Below, in pieces: positions 17,778-26,899 of a stretch of DNA of 64,000 nt. The stretch is from Nodularia sp. LEGE 06071 (GTDB lineage Bacteria; Cyanobacteriota; Cyanobacteriia; Cyanobacteriales; Nostocaceae). A model generated the notes under the pieces. It was not told the DNA's origin. It saw only the letters and a list, made by a program, of their open reading frames with translations, and made no database searches. Positions within the stretch are counted from its first letter, which is position 1, and the number at the start of each line of letters is the position of its first letter. A program made the position numbers and the translations under genes. The stretch covers positions 1 to 64,000 of the forward strand of contig NZ_JADEWH010000012.1 in the NCBI RefSeq assembly GCF_015207755.1, read 5' to 3'.

Positions 17778-18114
17778 GTGGGAGCTAAATTTGATTCTAC
17801 TTAAACTATTGATGGGGTCATTTCCCGACTGCGATAGAAGCATATAAGCACAATTGAGAATTAAGTGAGGACAGGTTTGGTAGCAGTTATTGCTGCCTTT
17901 TCAACGGATGGGATTTTATTTGAGCTATTTGTTAACCATTATGCCTTATCTATATTGCTCTCGGTAAAGCAGATCAAGTTAAAGCGATGACATATGCCCG
18001 ATTTTTTCCATACTTCTGCAATATTTCCGCGAAATTTGCTGTAGAAACGCGATAAATCACGTCTCTACAAACAAGTGCCGAGTTGGAAAAATTTTTACTC
18101 AGCACTCAGCCAGA

Positions 18115-19536
18115 TTATATTGATTCTGTACTAGCTGCGGCGCTTTCTTCTTCGGTCTGAGGTTCAGTTGTCTCTGTGTCTGCCGCTGTTTCTTCGGCGG
18201 GACTTAGAGAACCTTCAGGGACGAGTTCGACTGAGGAATGTTCTAGGAGCCAATCGACGATTTTTTCAGTTAGCATTTCATTTTCCACCACTGAGCGCAT
18301 TCTTTCAGCGTCAATGTCTTCCTCTGCGTACTGCTCCATCAATTCGGCGACTCTGGTTTGAACTTCTTCAGGTGTGACTTCGATGGACTCACGTTTACTG
18401 ACTTCCAGTAATCCTAAAGAGCGCTTGAGGCGTTCAATGGCCTCATCGCGCGATCGCTGCCGCAATTGGGGAATAATATCTTCAGTAAACAGCTTTCTCA
18501 CGTCCAATCCTTGCTGAGAAAGGCGCATCGCTGTTTGAGTCAGCATCGCGTCTATTTCTTTATCAATCAAGGTTTCTGGTAAGTCAACTTCTACGTACTT
18601 CAGCAGTTCTGCTAACAAAGCTTCCTGCTGGTTCGACTTGGTTTTTTCCTCAGCCTCTTTTTGATGCCGTTCTGCTAAAGAAGCACGCAGTTCCTCCAAG
18701 GTATCAAAGTCGCTAACTTCCTGGGCGAAGTCGTCGTTCAATTCTGGCAGTTCTTTTTCTTTGATTTCTTTGAGTGTAACTGTGAAAATTGCCGCTTTTC
18801 CAGCTAACTCTTCGTTGGCATAAGGATCTGGGAACTGTGCCGAAATTTCTCTAGTTTCTTCAGGATTCATTCCCACCATGCCAGAGACAAAGCCGGGAAT
18901 AAACTTATCTTCTTGCAATTCTAGTTGAAAATCGGTGGCTTCCGCTCCAGGAATTGGTGTAGGTTCGGCGGTTTCGTCTTCGCCTTCACCTTTTGCCAAT
19001 ACACCTTTAAAATCAACTACGGCCACATCGCCAATTTGGGCTGCACGTCCTTCTACAGGAATCAGCGTCGCTAATTCTTGCCTTTCCTTTTCTAGGACTT
19101 CATCAACTCGATTGGTGTCGTGTTTGATTTCCTCGGCTTTGGCTGATAAACCTGTGTACTGCACCAGATTGATTTCTGGTTCTACATCTACAGCCGCTAA
19201 AAAAGTCAGGGGTTTTCCTGGTTCATAATTACTAATTAAGTCCTCAAAGGAACTCCGCAATTGTGGTTGCCCAATTGCCGGAATTTCTTCTTGTTTGAGG
19301 GCTTTTTCTACACCATCTTGAACTATTTCTTCCAGCGCTGCTGCTTTGATTCGAGCTACGCCAAGGCGCTGTAACAATATCGGCCGAGGTACTTTGCCTT
19401 TACGAAACCCAGGAATAGTTGTAGTACTAGCTAAGTTTTTAATTACCTTTTCGTAAGTTTTTTGGGTAATTTCTGGCGTAATCTCGATTTCCAGACCAAT
19501 TTGGCTGGCGGGAAGTTTTTCCTGGGTAACTTTCAT
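18115..19536 (-). CDS. tig: Trigger factor
   Basis: The ribosome-bound folding chaperone that meets nascent chains at the exit tunnel. The ribosome-binding signature GFRKGKVPRPIL is at ~42-53, the FKBP-like peptidyl-prolyl isomerase domain spans ~155-245 with FIPGFVSGMVGM, and a long helical arm domain follows. The C-terminal ~40 residues are Thr/Glu/Ser-rich and probably disordered. The length of 473 is normal for cyanobacteria. It is separated from clpP by ~270-340 bp without a gene, so clpPX may have its own promoter there. Confidence 0.96.
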   Translation of the reverse strand: MKVTQEKLPASQIGLEIEITPEITQKTYEKVIKNLASTTTIPGFRKGKVPRPILLQRLGVARIKAAALEEIVQDGVEKALKQEEIPAIGQPQLRSSFEDLISNYEPGKPLTFLAAVDVEPEINLVQYTGLSAKAEEIKHDTNRVDEVLEKERQELATLIPVEGRAAQIGDVAVVDFKGVLAKGEGEDETAEPTPIPGAEATDFQLELQEDKFIPGFVSGMVGMNPEETREISAQFPDPYANEELAGKAAIFTVTLKEIKEKELPELNDDFAQEVSDFDTLEELRASLAERHQKEAEEKTKSNQQEALLAELLKYVEVDLPETLIDKEIDAMLTQTAMRLSQQGLDVRKLFTEDIIPQLRQRSRDEAIERLKRSLGLLEVSKRESIEVTPEEVQTRVAELMEQYAEEDIDAERMRSVVENEMLTEKIVDWLLEHSSVELVPEGSLSPAEETAADTETTEPQTEEESAAASTESI

Positions 19537-20305
19537 GCTTCGTCTCTAATTATTTATTTCTGTTTTTTTGGCTCCAAGTACGCACAAGACGCGATTTACC
19601 GCTTCTGTGGGTTGATTTCTCTTGGTTTGGTCATGGGAGGGACCCACAAGTTATCTGTCAAAATCCAATATTATATGGATGAGTGCCTTCAGTAGATATC
19701 CAGTTTACCGTCAATGGCAAAGCCCTTGACAATTAACCGTAATAACTTTACCTGATTGAAACTCCAAGTTATTACAATAAATTAAGCAGTTTTGAATGCT
19801 AAATTCAAAGGTCTAACACCGTGATATTCTGGTTCTCAACTAGCATCTTCTGCTACAAATCCTTCTGCTGTTGGGTTTGTCTATCTTGTGGGAGTCAGAT
19901 TGACTGTTACCGAAACACCAAGCTACACTTTTAACTGTGCTGGTTGCAGTCCATCTGGATCATAGTACATCCATTGTTATTGGCAACCCACTTTAACAGC
20001 TCAATATTTGTTTACTTTAAAACTTTGCGAATTACACCATGCTTAAGTGTGTGTACTCCATTTTTCTACTGGAGATGAGGTTGTTGTATAATACTAATAT
20101 ATACTTTATCTTAAATAAGTGCCGCATTTTAGCAGGTATACTCGCAAAAATCAACATTGTTTAACTTAATGTCATCTGGAAAATAAACTTACTATATTCA
20201 GAAAACTCGCATAGAATTAAAAAAAAATTTTATTAAAAATCTGCGATCGCTATTTAAAGAATTAAGTATAAATTGTTTAGTTGAGAAAAATTACACATTA
20301 CCTCT
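19537..20305. other. Long intergenic region, no gene supported
   Basis: About 770 bases between divergent tig and asd. I see no RNA gene, long ORF or sharp repeat. The segment 19790-20050 has a codon-like texture on the minus strand but is closed by stops in every frame, so it may be old gene debris that I cannot name. The last 200 bases are AT-rich and probably contain the asd promoter. Confidence 0.5.
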
Positions 20306-20313
20306 AAAAGGAG
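20306..20313 (+). promoter_or_regulatory. Ribosome-binding site fixing the TTG start of asd
   Basis: AAAAGGAG lies 9 bases before a TTG codon at 20323. No ATG is available near this site in the frame, so the Shine-Dalgarno sequence decides that asd starts with TTG. Confidence 0.75.
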
Positions 20314-20322
20314 AAAGCCAGT

Positions 20323-21372
20323 TTGTCGAAATCCTATCGTGTAGCTATTTTGGGAGCCACTGGTGCTGTTGGCACAGAGTTGCTGGAATTACTAGAAAGC
20401 CGTAATTTTCCGGTGGCGGAGTTGAAGCTATTGGCTTCAGAAAGGAGTGTAGGGCGATCGCTGCGGTTTAAAGGCGAAGATTTACCAGTAGAATTAGTCA
20501 GCGATCGCACTCTAGAAAATGTAGACTTAGTTCTGGCTAGTGCTGGCGGTTCCACATCCAAGAAGTGGGCAGCAATTGCTGTAGAAAAAGGTGCTGTAGT
20601 CATAGATAATTCCAGCGCCTTTCGGATGAACCCCGAAGTTCCCTTAGTCGTACCAGAGGTAAACCCTTTAGCGGCTGCTAACCACACCGGTATTATTTCC
20701 AACCCCAACTGCACAACAATCTTGATGAGCGTGGCTATTTGGCCTCTGCATCAAATTAGCCCCATCAAACGGATTGTGGTTTCCACCTATCAATCAGCGA
20801 GTGGGGCTGGTGCTAAAGCAATGGCAGAAGTCAAAACCCAAGCCAGCGCCATATTACAAGGACAGCAACCAGTAGCCGAAGTCTTGCCTTACCCCTTGGC
20901 GTTTAACTTATTCCCACATAACTCTCCCTTAAACGATTTGGGTTACTGTGAAGAAGAAATGAAAATGGTCAACGAAACCCGCAAAATTTTTGGCGACCAA
21001 CAAATTAGAATTACTGCTACTTGTATACGGGTTCCCGTACTTCGCGCCCATTCCGAAGCCATTAATCTAGAATTTGAAAATCCCTTTAGTGCAGATACCG
21101 CTAGAGAAATTTTAAGTCGCTCTCCTGGAGTAAAATTAATCGAAGATTGGGAAAATAATTACTTTCCCATGCCTATGGAAGCCACCGGTCAGGACGACGT
21201 TTTAGTGGGTAGAATTCGTCAAGATATCTCTCATCCCTGTGGCTTGGAACTTTGGCTTTCTGGTGACCAAATCCGTAAAGGCGCGGCGTTAAATGCAGTC
21301 CAAATTGCCGAGTTATTGGTAGAAAAAAATCTCCTAAAACCAGCAAAAGCATACGTTTCTAGTGAGAAATAA
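20323..21372 (+). CDS. asd: Aspartate-semialdehyde dehydrogenase
   Basis: Reduces aspartyl phosphate to aspartate semialdehyde with NADPH, the branch point to lysine, threonine and methionine. The 349-residue protein has the N-terminal Rossmann motif ILGATGAVGTELLELL, the active-site Cys in SNPNCTTI, the substrate-binding TYQSASGAGA segment and the His in RVPVLRAHSEA. It starts at TTG behind a good ribosome-binding site. dapA follows 152 bases downstream on the same strand, and dapA's product uses the semialdehyde made here, so the two form a pathway pair. Confidence 0.97.
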   Translation: MSKSYRVAILGATGAVGTELLELLESRNFPVAELKLLASERSVGRSLRFKGEDLPVELVSDRTLENVDLVLASAGGSTSKKWAAIAVEKGAVVIDNSSAFRMNPEVPLVVPEVNPLAAANHTGIISNPNCTTILMSVAIWPLHQISPIKRIVVSTYQSASGAGAKAMAEVKTQASAILQGQQPVAEVLPYPLAFNLFPHNSPLNDLGYCEEEMKMVNETRKIFGDQQIRITATCIRVPVLRAHSEAINLEFENPFSADTAREILSRSPGVKLIEDWENNYFPMPMEATGQDDVLVGRIRQDISHPCGLELWLSGDQIRKGAALNAVQIAELLVEKNLLKPAKAYVSSEK

Positions 21373-21524
21373 TCGCCAATTAGATTTCAGGTATTTTTCA
21401 CTAGGAAGATATATAAAAATCAATATCTGTGTAGTAACCTTGAAACAAATTGACTAATAGGTTATGAAAATAGAACACCACCAAGATATCAAAAACCAAG
21501 AGGCTAATTAGGAGTAGAAACAGG

Positions 21525-22409
21525 GTGGGAGAATTTGGCAGAGTTTTAACCGCTATGATTACGCCGTTCAAAGCTGACGGTAGTGTCAACTATGATGTAG
21601 CGGCAGAACTAGCAGCACATCTAGCTAACAACGGTACAGATACATTAGTAGTATGTGGCACAACAGGAGAATCCCCTACCCTAAGTTGGGACGAGGAATA
21701 TCAGCTGTTTGTGGAAGTATTACAGGCCGTGGCCGGAAAAGCCAAGGTGATCGCAGGATGTGGTTCTAATTCCACCAAAGAAGCGATCTCAGCGACTCAA
21801 AAAGCTGCTAGAATAGGAGTACATGGTTCATTACAAGTTGTACCTTATTACAACAAACCGCCACAAGCAGGTCTCTACCAGCACTTTCAAGCGATCGCCC
21901 AAGCTTGTCCAGAACTACCATTACTGTTATACAATGTCCCTGGACGTACCGGACAGAATCTCAGTCCAGATACTGTTGCCCGGTTAGCGGAAATTAACAA
22001 TATTGTTGGCATCAAAGAAGCTACTGGAAATTTAGACCAGGCGAGTGAAATCCGCCGCTTAACACCAAAAGAATTCCAGATTTACTCTGGAGATGATTCT
22101 TTAACCTTGCCCTTGTTAGCAATCGGGGCAACCGGGGTCGTGAGTGTGGCTTCTCATCTGGTAGGCAATCAACTACAGCAGATGATCCAAGCTTTTACTG
22201 CGGGAAAAATCGCCACGGCCAGCGAAATTCATCTACAGCTATTTCCGTTGTTTAAAACTTTATTTTTAACTACAAATCCCATTCCAGTCAAACAAGCGCT
22301 GAAACTTCAAGGTTGGGAGGTCGGTTCCACTCGTCTACCGCTATGCGAAGCTGACTCAGATGTTACTGATAAGTTAAAGGCGGTACTGGAAAAACTTGAT
22401 TTAATCTAG
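21525..22409 (+). CDS. dapA: 4-hydroxy-tetrahydrodipicolinate synthase
   Basis: Condenses pyruvate with aspartate semialdehyde in the first committed step of lysine and diaminopimelate synthesis. The 294-residue TIM barrel has GTTGESPTL near the start, the catalytic Tyr in [10 protein letters not shown] and the Schiff-base Lys in [11 protein letters not shown]. It starts with GTG; GGAG at 21511-21514 sits 10 bases upstream and supports this start. It follows asd and precedes the RNase J gene on the same strand, a conserved cyanobacterial order. Confidence 0.97.
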   Translation: MGEFGRVLTAMITPFKADGSVNYDVAAELAAHLANNGTDTLVVCGTTGESPTLSWDEEYQLFVEVLQAVAGKAKVIAGCGSNSTKEAISATQKAARIGVHGSLQVVPYYNKPPQAGLYQHFQAIAQACPELPLLLYNVPGRTGQNLSPDTVARLAEINNIVGIKEATGNLDQASEIRRLTPKEFQIYSGDDSLTLPLLAIGATGVVSVASHLVGNQLQQMIQAFTAGKIATASEIHLQLFPLFKTLFLTTNPIPVKQALKLQGWEVGSTRLPLCEADSDVTDKLKAVLEKLDLI

Positions 22410-22760
22410 ACTGCAACTTGTGGTTGCTAAGGATGTAGATCAACAATGGGAGAAATTTCAACTGGTTTGGACTTGAAATTCCGATGCTGAAACTGTGATA
22501 AATATCTGATTTTGTAGTTGAGTAAGGTATGAGATTTAAAGAACCACAGATAAACACAGATGTACATAAATAAGATAAGTCTGTATTTGATTAATATGAG
22601 AAGAGTTATATATGTGAAATCCTTTTATTAAAGGAATAACTTAACATCTCAAGGGAAATTTTAGCTAATTTCCCATCAAAAAGTAGTATTCACTTTCATC
22701 ACAAGATAGGTAAATTTGAATTTATTAAAGCTGAAAAACCAACAACAATCCAAAGAAACA

Positions 22761-24533
22761 ATGGTAAATAACGAAACTAAATCTGCCCTCAAAATTATTC
22801 CGTTGGGTGGTTTGCACGAGATTGGCAAAAATACCTGTGTTTTTGAGTACGAAGACGAAATTGTTCTTCTCGATGCGGGATTAGCCTTTCCGACAAAAGG
22901 AATGCTAGGGGTAAATATTGTCCTGCCAGATACAACTTATCTCCGGGAAAATCGCCATAAGATTAAAGGCATGATCGTCACCCACGGTCATGAAGACCAT
23001 ATCGGCGGTATCGCTTTTCACCTCAAGCAATTTGATATTCCTGTGATTCATGGCCCCAGACTGGCAATGGCGATGCTAGAAGGTAAATTGGAAGAAGCAG
23101 GGGTACGCGATCGCACCGAGTTAAGATCAGTTAAACCCCGTGATGTAGTCCGCATTGGTCAACATTTCTTTGCAGAATTTATCCGCAATACTCATTCCAT
23201 TGCCGATAGCTTTACCGTGGCTATTCATACACCTCTAGGTGTAGTCATCCACACAGGAGACTTTAAAATTGACCATACACCTGTAGATGGCGAACACTAC
23301 GACTTACAAAGGCTAGCAGAACACGGTGAACGAGGTGTACTTTGCTTGTTGAGTGATTCAACTAACGCCGAAGTACCAGGATTTACCCCTTCAGAACGTT
23401 CTGTTTTCCCCAACCTAGACCGGGAATTTGGTAAAGCTACTGGGCGCTTATTTGTTACCACCTTTTCTTCCAGCGTGCATCGCATCAACATGATTTTGCA
23501 GTTGGCGCAGAAGCATAAACGTGTGGTGTCGGTTGTGGGTCGTTCGATGCTGAATTTGATTGCTCATGCCCGCAATCTGGGTTACATCAAGTGTGATGAT
23601 AGTATCTTCCATCCATTGCACGCAGTCCGGAATATGCCAGATGAAAAGGTACTGATTTTGACTACTGGCTCTCAGGGTGAAACAATGGCAGCCATGACCC
23701 GCATTGCCAACAAAGAACATTCCCAAATCAAAATTCGTCCAGGAGATACGGTACTATTCTCTGCGAACCCGATTCCTGGGAATACTATCGCTGTGGTCAA
23801 CACCATCGATAAGTTGATGATTCAGGGAGCAAACGTGGTCTATGGAAAAGACAAAGGAATTCACGTTTCTGGTCACGGCTGTCAGGAAGACCAAAAACTG
23901 ATGATAGCTTTAACTCGTCCCAAGTTCTTTGTGCCATTTCACGGCGAACATCGAATGCTAGTGAAGCACTCGCAAACGGCTCAAAGTATGGGCATTCCTG
24001 CCGAAAATATGGTGATTATCGAAAATGGTAACATCGTAGAACTCACTGAAGAATCTATCCGTGTTGCTGGTAAAGTCGCATCTGGCATCGAACTGGTGGA
24101 TACTACAAGTTCTGGTATGGTCAGCGCCAATGTCTTAGAAGAACGACAACGGATGTCAGAAGAAGGCATTGTTACCATCGCTGCTGCTATTGATTGGAAT
24201 GGTCAACTGATGGCTAAAGTCGAAACTCATCTGCGAGGTGTAGTTACCAATGTAGAGCGATCGCTTGTGCAAAAATGGGTACAACAGCGTATGGAAGAAA
24301 TGCTCAGTGTCCGTTGGTCAGAATTTGCCCAAATTCGTGAAGGCGAAAAATCAGAAGTAGATTGGGGTGGATTGCAAGGGACTTTAGAGCGGGAATTGCA
24401 ACGTTCTATCCGCCGAGAATTGCAATGTCAACCAACTGTGACTTTGTTGATGCAAATTGCTGAAGAACCACCTGCAAAAGTTTCCGATGGTAGAAGACGG
24501 CGGACTCGCACTACAGCGCAAGTAGCATCTTAA
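22761..24533 (+). CDS. rnj: Ribonuclease J
   Basis: A metallo-beta-lactamase/beta-CASP nuclease with 5'-exo and endonuclease activity in mRNA decay and rRNA maturation. The metal site THGHEDHIGG is clear, followed by HTGDFKID, SDSTNAE, the beta-CASP TTFSSSVHRI segment and HVSGHGCQED. The frame is open from a TTG at 22716, but the ATG at 22761 (MVNNETKSALKII) is the likelier start; the product is then 590 residues. The Arg/Thr-rich C-terminus (DGRRRRTRTT) may bind RNA. The ~350 bp before it contain no gene. Its link to asd-dapA is conserved by position only. Confidence 0.95.
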   Translation: MVNNETKSALKIIPLGGLHEIGKNTCVFEYEDEIVLLDAGLAFPTKGMLGVNIVLPDTTYLRENRHKIKGMIVTHGHEDHIGGIAFHLKQFDIPVIHGPRLAMAMLEGKLEEAGVRDRTELRSVKPRDVVRIGQHFFAEFIRNTHSIADSFTVAIHTPLGVVIHTGDFKIDHTPVDGEHYDLQRLAEHGERGVLCLLSDSTNAEVPGFTPSERSVFPNLDREFGKATGRLFVTTFSSSVHRINMILQLAQKHKRVVSVVGRSMLNLIAHARNLGYIKCDDSIFHPLHAVRNMPDEKVLILTTGSQGETMAAMTRIANKEHSQIKIRPGDTVLFSANPIPGNTIAVVNTIDKLMIQGANVVYGKDKGIHVSGHGCQEDQKLMIALTRPKFFVPFHGEHRMLVKHSQTAQSMGIPAENMVIIENGNIVELTEESIRVAGKVASGIELVDTTSSGMVSANVLEERQRMSEEGIVTIAAAIDWNGQLMAKVETHLRGVVTNVERSLVQKWVQQRMEEMLSVRWSEFAQIREGEKSEVDWGGLQGTLERELQRSIRRELQCQPTVTLLMQIAEEPPAKVSDGRRRRTRTTAQVAS

Positions 24534-24556
24534 TCAAAGTGCTGAGTTAAGTTTGT

Positions 24557-24588
24557 GGTGGGTTACGGACTACCGTCCTAACCTACCC
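24557..24588. repeat. REP-like palindrome, diverged copy
   Basis: GGTGGGTTACGG...CCGTCCTAACCTACC is an imperfect palindrome of the same GGTGGGTTA/TAACCCACC type found around the RAYT gene at 50.7-51.3 kb. It lies ~25 bases behind rnj and may act as a terminator hairpin. The rest of the gap to 24780 shows no gene. Confidence 0.5.
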
Positions 24589-24780
24589 TACGAATAGAAT
24601 TTATCACCCTGGTTTCTTGAATAAATCGGGGTTTTTGGCTTTTATAAGTGATTTAGTTGTGAGTTTTACTACACAATCCTCCGGGAGAACAATCTTGGTG
24701 TTAGGAATGTTGAGCGATCGCCAAAAAGTCTTAGAGAGTTGGGAGTAGGCAGTACGGGCGAAGAAACTGCGAAATCCCAG

Positions 24781-25974
24781 TCACCTTACCCAGAGATATA
24801 ATATAGATAGAGTACAAACTGTTAGTGGGACTCCAAAGCGGAGATGTTCCCAAAAAGTTAGCCTGTAGCCTAACTCAGCAGTTGCTTCTACAACTATGAG
24901 ATTTGCAACTGCACCAAATAAAGTTAAATTGCCTGCTAGGGTTGATGATGCAGCCAGTAACAGCCATAACTGAGTATTATCTCTAGGTATTAAGGGTTCC
25001 AGTAAGAGGACAGTGGGAACATTAGAAATTAGATTAGACAAAATCACTGTGATTCCTACTAATCCAACCGGAATACTCACTACATTTGTAAATGGCTGTA
25101 GCAAATTCAAATTCTGGATAACTTTAGTTAAGATAAATAACCCAGAAAACATCAGCAGCAAATTTCCATCTAATTTACTTAAAATGCGCTGTGGTTTCAG
25201 CCTCCGAGTGATGAGTAACAAACTCGCAGCTATTAATGCAGACTCTGCTAATGGTAAGCCGATAGCAAAGGCAATCAGTAAGCCAATGGTGATCACTAAG
25301 GTTTTATTGAATAACGGTCGAAAAATCCGTTCTTTCCCTCTAACTAACATCTCACAGGGTTGGGTTGAGCGCACATCTGGATAAAGTAACCACAGTAATG
25401 CCACTTGAATGAATAAGCCTGCTACGGCTATTGGTGCTAATGCTTGGGCAAAGTCTAAGTAGGATATGCCGGAAAATGAACCAATGAGAATGTTTTGGGG
25501 ATTACCGCTAAGGGTAGCGACAGAACCTATATTAGTTGCAGCTGCGATCGCCAGTAAATAAGGTATCGGATTTAAACCTAAAGTTTGAGTCAAACTCAAG
25601 GTTAAAGGTGTGAAAATCAGTGCTAAAGTGTCATTGAGAAAAAAAGCTGACAAAATTCCACTGCCAAATGTTAAGGCTATCAATAAGCCTAAAGGACTAC
25701 GAGTCAGACTTAAGAGGATGGAGAGCGATCGCCCAAAAAAACCTGCATAAAATAGGTTAGCGTTCACTACCATCATGCTCAACAGAAACACAATCGTCTT
25801 GGCATCAATCGCTAGCCATGCTTCCTGTAAATTCAACGCCCCCAGCGCAATTAAAAAGGCAGAGCCGACTAAAGCAATAGTGGCTCGGTTCATCCGTAAC
25901 CCAGGGATATAACCTAACGCCAAACCCAAGTAAGTTAGCCCCAATACTCCATAAATTGCAAATTGCTGGATCAT
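24781..25974 (-). CDS. SLC13/ArsB-NhaD superfamily anion permease
   Basis: A polytopic inner-membrane transporter of ~397 residues with about 10-12 hydrophobic segments. Typical for the ion-transporter superfamily are the paired half-repeats, each with a re-entrant Asn/Pro/Thr-rich loop: FFLNDTLALIFTPLTLSLTQ followed by ATNIGSVATLSGNPQNILIG, and SNLISNVPTVLLL later on. The substrate cannot be told from sequence (arsenite, dicarboxylate, sulfate and sodium are all used in this group). The frame is open to 26037; the ATG at 25974 (MIQQFAIYGVLG) fits better as the start. It has no arsenic regulator nearby, so an arsenite role is not supported. Confidence 0.8.
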   Translation of the reverse strand: MIQQFAIYGVLGLTYLGLALGYIPGLRMNRATIALVGSAFLIALGALNLQEAWLAIDAKTIVFLLSMMVVNANLFYAGFFGRSLSILLSLTRSPLGLLIALTFGSGILSAFFLNDTLALIFTPLTLSLTQTLGLNPIPYLLAIAAATNIGSVATLSGNPQNILIGSFSGISYLDFAQALAPIAVAGLFIQVALLWLLYPDVRSTQPCEMLVRGKERIFRPLFNKTLVITIGLLIAFAIGLPLAESALIAASLLLITRRLKPQRILSKLDGNLLLMFSGLFILTKVIQNLNLLQPFTNVVSIPVGLVGITVILSNLISNVPTVLLLEPLIPRDNTQLWLLLAASSTLAGNLTLFGAVANLIVVEATAELGYRLTFWEHLRFGVPLTVCTLSILYLWVR

Positions 25975-26037
25975 CACATTCTTTTCCCAGCCATCGCCAA
26001 ACCCAATATCTGAACATAGGGCGCTAAAATCCTCCAA

Positions 26038-26390
26038 TATTCAGCTATTACAACTAATATTTGCATTTATGATATTTATACTTACTGAAAATATCTATAG
26101 AATTTTGTTATATTAAATTGTGTAACGATTACATGGGAACCTGTCCAATGACAGATGACTTTAGTAAAATTTAAAGTATGTGAAGTTATCAATAAGATTA
26201 GATTATTACACTACCAATACTGCGAAATTGCGATTAACTTGATGTAGTAATAAATTAGATTCTGACATCAGCGGCTACGGTAACACCTATTGTAACTCAG
26301 TCAGGAAAGCATTTTTCCGGTAAAGGTAATTGCCACGTTGTATACATTCATCAGCAAGATGAATACCCTCATTAATACAGAGGCTTAATC
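26038..26390. other. Divergent intergenic region without a gene
   Basis: About 350 AT-rich bases between the permease and the Mo-nitrogenase-C-like gene. Nothing beyond probable promoters is seen; I found no clean NtcA site (GTA-N8-TAC). Confidence 0.5.
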
Positions 26391-26768
26391 ATGAAGGTAT
26401 TTGACAATACCACAAAAAGGTTTTTTTTGGCAAGCTGGGTATCGATTAATCAAACAGAGACTAGTCAAGCTCCTGTAACTCAGCTACACCATTCGGCTCC
26501 TCAGTCTCAGGGTGATTTTCTCCAACCCCTGCGGCAGAGGATAGAAAATATTCACATTAATAATCGTCAACTAGCTCACCGCTTGTGCAAACTGATTCCG
26601 GCTCAATGTCCCTTTGAGCGCGATGTCAAATTATTCGGCAAAACGCTATTTCACATTCCGCCTATGTGTAAACTCAATCCCTTGTTTGAAGAAGTGGTTG
26701 GTTTACGGTTCCGAGCGCTGTGCTATCTTGCCGATGAATGTGGTGAAGATATATCACAGTACTGCTAA
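26391..26768 (+). CDS. Mo-dependent nitrogenase C-terminal-like protein
   Basis: A 125-residue protein. Residues ~45-125 match the small cyanobacterial domain named Mo-nitro_C (LRQRIENIHINNRQLAHRLC, IPAQCPFERDVKLFGKTLFH, IPPMCKLNPLFEEVVGLRFRA written here in parts). The name comes from occurrence in heterocyst-forming cyanobacteria; it is not part of the nitrogenase enzyme. Conserved cysteines lie in RLCKLIPAQC, PPMCKLNP and ADECGED. No nif genes are nearby. A strong terminator follows. The function is unknown. Confidence 0.8.
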   Translation: MKVFDNTTKRFFLASWVSINQTETSQAPVTQLHHSAPQSQGDFLQPLRQRIENIHINNRQLAHRLCKLIPAQCPFERDVKLFGKTLFHIPPMCKLNPLFEEVVGLRFRALCYLADECGEDISQYC

Positions 26769-26865
26769 TACTGAGTGTTGACCGAAGAGACAAGGGAGCA
26801 GGGGGGATTTGTAACTTCCCTGCCAAAAGAGTTCTGAGGAACTAAATTTATTTATGCTCAAGAGG

Positions 26866-26899
26866 GTTAGGAGTTGATTATTCACTCCTAACTTTTTTT
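26866..26899 (+). terminator. Rho-independent terminator
   Basis: GTTAGGAGT (26866-26874) pairs perfectly with ACTCCTAAC (26884-26892) and is followed by seven T. It ends the transcript of the Mo-nitrogenase-C-like gene and lies against the convergent orthocaspase gene. Confidence 0.9.

Noticed and set aside
19790-20050. Possible old transposase or other gene debris on the minus strand
   Set aside because: Every frame has frequent stops and I could not identify any family motif, so no feature is called.
24781-25974. Arsenite efflux pump ArsB
   Set aside because: The superfamily fits, but no arsR or arsC is adjacent and the substrate cannot be read from the sequence.
26391-26768. Nitrogen-fixation gene cluster
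   Set aside because: Only the domain name refers to nitrogenase; no nif genes lie nearby and no clean NtcA site was found.
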